A stretch of 64,000 nt of DNA from Branchiostoma belcheri. Lineage: Eukaryota > Chordata > Leptocardii > Amphioxiformes > Branchiostomatidae. The notes under the pieces are model-generated. The model searched no databases. It worked only from the letters and a program-made list of their open reading frames with translations, and was not told where the DNA came from. Within the stretch, counting starts at the first letter, position 1. The number at the start of each line of letters is the position of its first letter. Location: positions 2,807,770 to 2,871,769 of the forward strand of contig NW_017802491.1 in NCBI RefSeq assembly GCF_001625305.1, written 5' to 3'. The position numbers were made by a program, and so were the translations under genes. Positions 58,801-64,000 of this stretch are shown in pieces.

Positions 58801-61800
58801 ATTAATTCTTTTCATGGGTTATAAGCAAACATTGTTATACGTTTTAATCATGCATCTAACCCTCTGATGTATAGTGTGTACACAATAGCCATTTAATACC
58901 AATTGATTTCACGGTATTTTGCTCATCAATACTGTGACATATTCACTCTTCTCAATCTAGAAAGTTACTGGAAAACATCATGTCAATCACTTTGAAGAAA
59001 AGTTTTACTCCACACTCGTTCTTTTACAAGCTATAAGTTGTCTTAAGGTTTTGTCTTGGGCTTGGACAGGTGTGTCAGAGAGGTGAGTTGGGTTTAATGA
59101 CTGTAATACAAGCCCAGCGGCAGTATGCCAAAGGACAACACATCAGGTATCATAAGGTGGCACTTGTAGCGAAGTGATATGTATCATAACCTGATCGTGT
59201 ATCACTGTAGACTTTACACAGGTCTATATGAAGTGGGCACAAGTCCTGTGAAATGGATATATCAACACTTACATATCATTAGAGAACTGGTTTAAAGAAG
59301 AGTTTTCATGTATCTGGCCTGGTGTTAAGGCTTTTCACATTTCACACTGCTAATATGTAGTTAAGGGAAGCACTACTTAGAGTGACACAGGGTGCGAGTA
59401 GTCATGTGTATTGTTTTTTGCAGTCATTAAACAGCAAAATAGACACTTAAGCATAGACAGCTACTATCTATACATCCTGCAATGGTGTACCAGTATCACA
59501 GAGTAATCACAATAAGAGGAACACTGGCAATGGCTGAAAATATCACCTTTGACCTTCTTAAGGTTCCACATACCTGTTTGGTTGCAACCCAAAGTACAAT
59601 GACCACAGCTGTAGCAGGACAAAGACCTGCTTTCACTTTAGCAATTACTTGTCTTTTATAAAGTCTTGCTGACATTTCGAGCCTGACAAAATTGTAAGGA
59701 AGTATTTTCTCCTAGGGACTGAAATTGTATCAAAGCCCTACATGGATTACTCTGTTTGTGGTGTTCTGATCCACAAAATCCTATCCCGGAGGATGACAGG
59801 AAAGTGTGAGGACAGATTTGGATGCCACGTAGGCAGAAACTAAATGCTGATGCTAGTTTTTGGCTCAAGGTGATGCAATTGGTTCCAAGGTGCATGGCTC
59901 TCTCCCTTCATGTGCTCCTCCACTCTCTAAGTGGTAATATTGTTTCTTGAATTATATACCGTGACTGATTATTTCAGAAGAGACATAAGTAAATAGCCTG
60001 GTAAATGGTAAGGGTATGATAATGATCCAAGGTAACAGGGGCTGAGAACAAAGTGTAGGTGACCATTTGTCCAATACTCCATTTTATAGATAATTGGTGC
60101 CTGATAGTCAAATGTCACTTAGACTAAGATCCAATTTGATACATCGCACTTTAAATGTGAACAGGGTTTTCGAGCAATACCTGGAAGTTTAAACATAATG
60201 TGAAAATCCTTGTGCCCAGCCCCCTCATCAGGGCACATATAACCCCAAAAAGACAAGTTGAGAAGCACTGAAAATCTCTCAGATAAAGGCATTTTGTTGG
60301 AATTCCAAAGGATCATTGTTGTGCTGATACAAAACAAATAAAACAAAAACAACCCACAAATTGCACAAACAAGAGGTTACACATACATGGGACATCCTGT
60401 CTTAATCATACTTGTACTGAAATAGAACCTACCAGGAGGTGGGTACATGTACACAAAACCTCAATAACAGGAGAAACCTTATCTTCCAAAAGACCCAAGA
60501 AATGTGTTCTTTTCAAAATTGAGCTACATTCTTCCAGCACAGCTCGGAGTTTTCCCACAGGCTTTCTAAAAACAAGCCTGCTGGCTTTTCTTTATCCCCA
60601 TCTCAGCCATGAAAGGTGGGAGGAAATTGGGCACCTGAGCCTTTTCTGTGGCATCCCTGGTGGATGGAGACCTCACAAAGTCCACTGGACTGTGTTACTG
60701 TCACACCCTCAATGGGCTGAAAGGCAGCTATTGGCTCGTTTTCTATAGCAAAGACAAAGATCACAGCAGATCCTTCATCAAACACAATGTAGATTCACCA
60801 TGATGTGTTCAAGATGTAGAAAATGGTTGGTGATGGTCAGTTGGATGATGGTAAAATATAAGTCATTTCCACTGTTGTCATCAGATCTCTTACAATCACC
60901 AAACACACTGAGGCAAACTGTCTTCAATGATTGGAACTTACCTTGTTGCAAGTTTCAAGTTGTTACTGACTCAGCAGAATCAAGACAATGTTTGAAACTC
61001 TTGTTGTACATGGTTATTATATAATAATGATGTCAGATTGTGTAAATAATGTTACAATCTGGTGGCGAATTTGGAAGTGTGATCCTTTGGCAGAAAGATA
61101 CAATGTTTTTCTCCTGGTGATGCTGAAGTGACAATGAATGCGAAGCAGGTGTGTGCTCTCTGGGATGACATAACATCCTCACCACTGCTGAAAGAACTAC
61201 ATACCAAGGAGATCTTGGAAGCTCCTTCATTATCTACAACTGTTGTTTTAAGTTGTCTGACATGGGAAAGTAACTTTTCTGCTCAGAACACAACGGATCT
61301 AGACCTGATAGGCTGGTGATGATCATGTTGTGCTTTTCTGGGTTGCACAGTTGCACTATATTGTGGAATGGTTAGGTCAGCCTTTAATGCTTCTGAATGT
61401 GAAGGTCACTGAGAGTCACCTTCATGATGTGGATCATGGGCTGGTGTCAATGAATCCGATAGCCTGAACACATTTGGCACAAAAGTTCTCTACACATACA
61501 TTAGAGGCAAATTACATCCTGGAAAATAAGGATTACCTACTGCCCTTAATGCCAGTCCCGGGTTACAAGGGTTATGCAAGTTAAGAAAATAAGGATAGAT
61601 AAGAAAAAACATAAAGAAATATGTAGTAATTTTTTGTCAATAGTGTTAGCTTATGCAATGTTTTGTGAGTACAATGTATCTGATCATATAAAGATGAAAG
61701 ACATATCTGAACACCTCAACTACTGGGGGTTTTGCTAACAAAATGTCCATAAAAAGTAGCTTCTTTTCTCTTCTAAAAGTATAGCAGACACATGCAAAAC

Positions 61801-64000
61801 TGGCAAGGTCACACAAATATTTGTAACGAGCAGTGAAAAATACTCAGCAAGCATCAGTTTGACTTCAGGAAGGAACCATTTTTGTACAATGACTTCACAT
61901 AAATGGCTGCTAACTGATCACTGCTTTCTACACATGAAGGTATGGCAGTTATGGCACAGCAAAACATGAAGCTGCACAGAGGAGAGTTGGACAGTGACCA
62001 GCTCTGTTCATGTTCACCAGGTCCACACAATAAATAGGTCAGTGGTGACATCACTGTGCTATTTTCCATACCTGCCCTGCCATTGATGTTTGACGAGTGC
62101 ATTATACCACTGGCAGTCATCTGTCAAAAAATGTTTCACTGGTTTCCGGGCATTGTTATTTTCTCAGACTACCAGTGGCACAAAAATAGCATTAGCTAAA
62201 TTCCTATTTGCCAAACATCTTTGTTGTTGCAAAGAAAGGTATTTTTTCTCTCACAGTCCTCACATAACATGGAGATAACATGACCTTTCAACTGGCAATG
62301 GTAGCTGTCCCACAAGCTTGGTCATGGTCAGAGTTAAGTTAGCAAACATAAAAAACTCAGTACTACTTGCGTCACGATCACTCAGGCAAGCCAGGAACAA
62401 GTCAATCAAGTCTTATGCTGCACAAACGAAGCATTATATCTGTTCACCCTGAAATGCAATACCATATGATGTTTGCTGACAAGAGTGAGTTTTCAGTGCT
62501 TTTCCTTCAGTATATGTTCCCATGCTTCACAGTGCATGCCCTGGTACACCCCCAGTTTGTTGACTTTTTGTTAACTTGAGCAAACCTCTTGCATATTCAA
62601 ACAAAATAAGTGTTGATAGACAAAAAATGGATTGTTAAAACTTTTCTGTACACTGACCTGAGTAAATGTTCTTGCAGTGTTACAATCCCTTTGGAATTAA
62701 ACAATGCTTGGTTGACTTTCATTAACCATTAGTTGGCACAATCATAAACATTAACGTTACATATTTTGAGTGATAAAAGAAAAGTATTATGTCAACACAC
62801 ATGTACATGAACTAAACGATATTTGATGTAATGTTATATTAAAAGTTAACAAACTTCAAGTCACAGGACGTGTAGTTCAGGAGCTTGGAAATCGCTCCCC
62901 TTTCATGCATGTTTCACCAGTGGTAGAGCTGTATAGCCCATACATGCATTGCCACATTGCCCACATGTCAGCATAGAGCAAACATCTATCCACTTAACAT
63001 CCTTCACCAGTACTAGTGAACACAGCAGCCAGCAGCACACCCTCAGTGGCAGCCAACATGATCTGAAATCATCCATGACTTTTGCACCTGCCAGTGGCAC
63101 TTTCTATCTATATCAAGGAAAACTAACATTTTAAAAGCGTTACCAAGGACATAAAGTCACTACTCTATAGCATATCATTCTAAATATTTGACATTTTGGA
63201 CTCCAATGTACCTTCAGTGGAAAATTATCCCTATGATCCTACCTCTGTCCCTCTTCTCATCTTGTGTCGCCATTTACTCCTAATTCATAAGTGTATCAGC
63301 ATTCAAATGAGCAATTTGAGCATATCCACTATCAAAGGGACAAACGTTCTGATCGTAAAAGTGAAATTCTTCAAGAGGCCTGTTCCTTTGCAAATCTATG
63401 GCTTTACCACGGTGCAAACACTGCAAAGATTTTGAACCTACGCGGAATGCACATGCAACGTTACATGTTAAATAATCAGAATCGACAGAGGGCGCTGCTG
63501 TATGGTCAATGGGATTTCTGATGGATTTGTGACTCGACCAATACTACATACATTCAATCTAAGAAGTTTAGTGAAAAGATCGATGTGCACAATCTGGGTG
63601 GTTTGAATTCAAAGGGTATCGAAACCAGAAAAATCAGTTTCATGTAATTGTTGCAGAAACGTATATATTGATGATAAATAAATCAAAACGTTCACAAGTG
63701 TGGGCGTGTCACATCACCTTGGCACTACTATAACTCAGAACAAGAGCGTGAAGATTCTCTGAACACAGTTAGTGATACACAATTTAAGGTACAGACAGAG
63801 GCTTTTACTCATTACCGGCCATTCCAACCTTTTAATATTGAATATTCTGGAAAAAAAACAAGTAGGTTAGCTGGTTGGTTGATTGTGTGGAAAAAGTTAT
63901 GAGTTATAGTCGGTGAGGCTGAATCTGAATAATAATTCAGGTCAGCCATACAGGTCAGCTGGCCATGGGAGAACACTTGCTGCCAAAGCCCTATGATACG
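55859..64000. other. No recognisable gene
   Basis: About 8 kb with only short open frames (100 codons or less) lacking known motifs or splice-consistent partners. It is probably intergenic, or introns of a gene continuing past the window. A C-rich homopolymer occurs near 57346-57355. No RNA gene or transposon ends were identified by eye. Confidence 0.55.

Noticed and set aside
1-64000. CRISPR arrays, bacterial operons, integrated viruses
   Set aside because: No spaced direct repeats, Shine-Dalgarno-led gene runs, or viral polymerase or capsid motifs; the window is spliced eukaryotic sequence.

Overview
This is a eukaryotic, intron-rich window from an invertebrate deuterostome. It is most likely a cephalochordate (amphioxus, Branchiostoma), judged from gene structure, protein similarity to vertebrate orthologues, and intron style (frequent TACATGTA-type motifs and short non-autonomous transposons). 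The genus is an inference; the gene identities are not. No bacterial, viral, CRISPR, rRNA or tRNA feature was seen.

Layout: (1) 1-10030, plus strand: the 3' half of TSC2 (tuberin), with 18 exons reconstructed in continuous phase. They run from the conserved [10 protein letters not shown] block through a Ser/Lys-rich regulatory region and the Rap/Ran-GAP domain to the stop codon. An intron carries a ~0.9 kb DNA transposon of MITE type. (2) 10031-12069: the tail-to-tail intergenic region, with poly(A) signals for both genes and one small unexplained plus-strand coding-like exon. (3) 12070-52091, minus strand: a full-length PKD1 (polycystin-1), 40 exons in continuous phase and about 4614 codons. 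Order: signal peptide, LRRNT, seven LRRs, LRRCT, a basic linker exon, WSC, isolated PKD repeat, Cys-rich module, a single 5.1-kb exon with the remaining PKD repeats and the start of REJ, REJ, GPS, 11 transmembrane segments with PLAT after TM1, polycystin (TOP) domain, G-protein-activation-like segment, and a short coiled coil. An unusual Trp-rich tail follows. (4) 52092-64000: the PKD1 promoter side and a long stretch with no recognisable gene, holding a few orphan ORFs and a perfect hairpin.

Functionally, tuberin is the GAP of the TSC complex that switches off Rheb and so mTORC1. Polycystin-1 is an autoproteolysed GPCR/channel-like receptor that partners polycystin-2. In humans these genes lie tail-to-tail on 16p13.3 and are co-deleted in the TSC2/PKD1 contiguous gene syndrome; the window shows the same pair and orientation outside vertebrates. 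The most notable new-looking features are that conserved pair, six consecutive R-x-x-S sites in tuberin just before the conserved AKT site, an optional PKD1 exon with a furin-like RRRR site, the Trp-rich PKD1 tail, and an apparent one-base frameshift in the REJ region.
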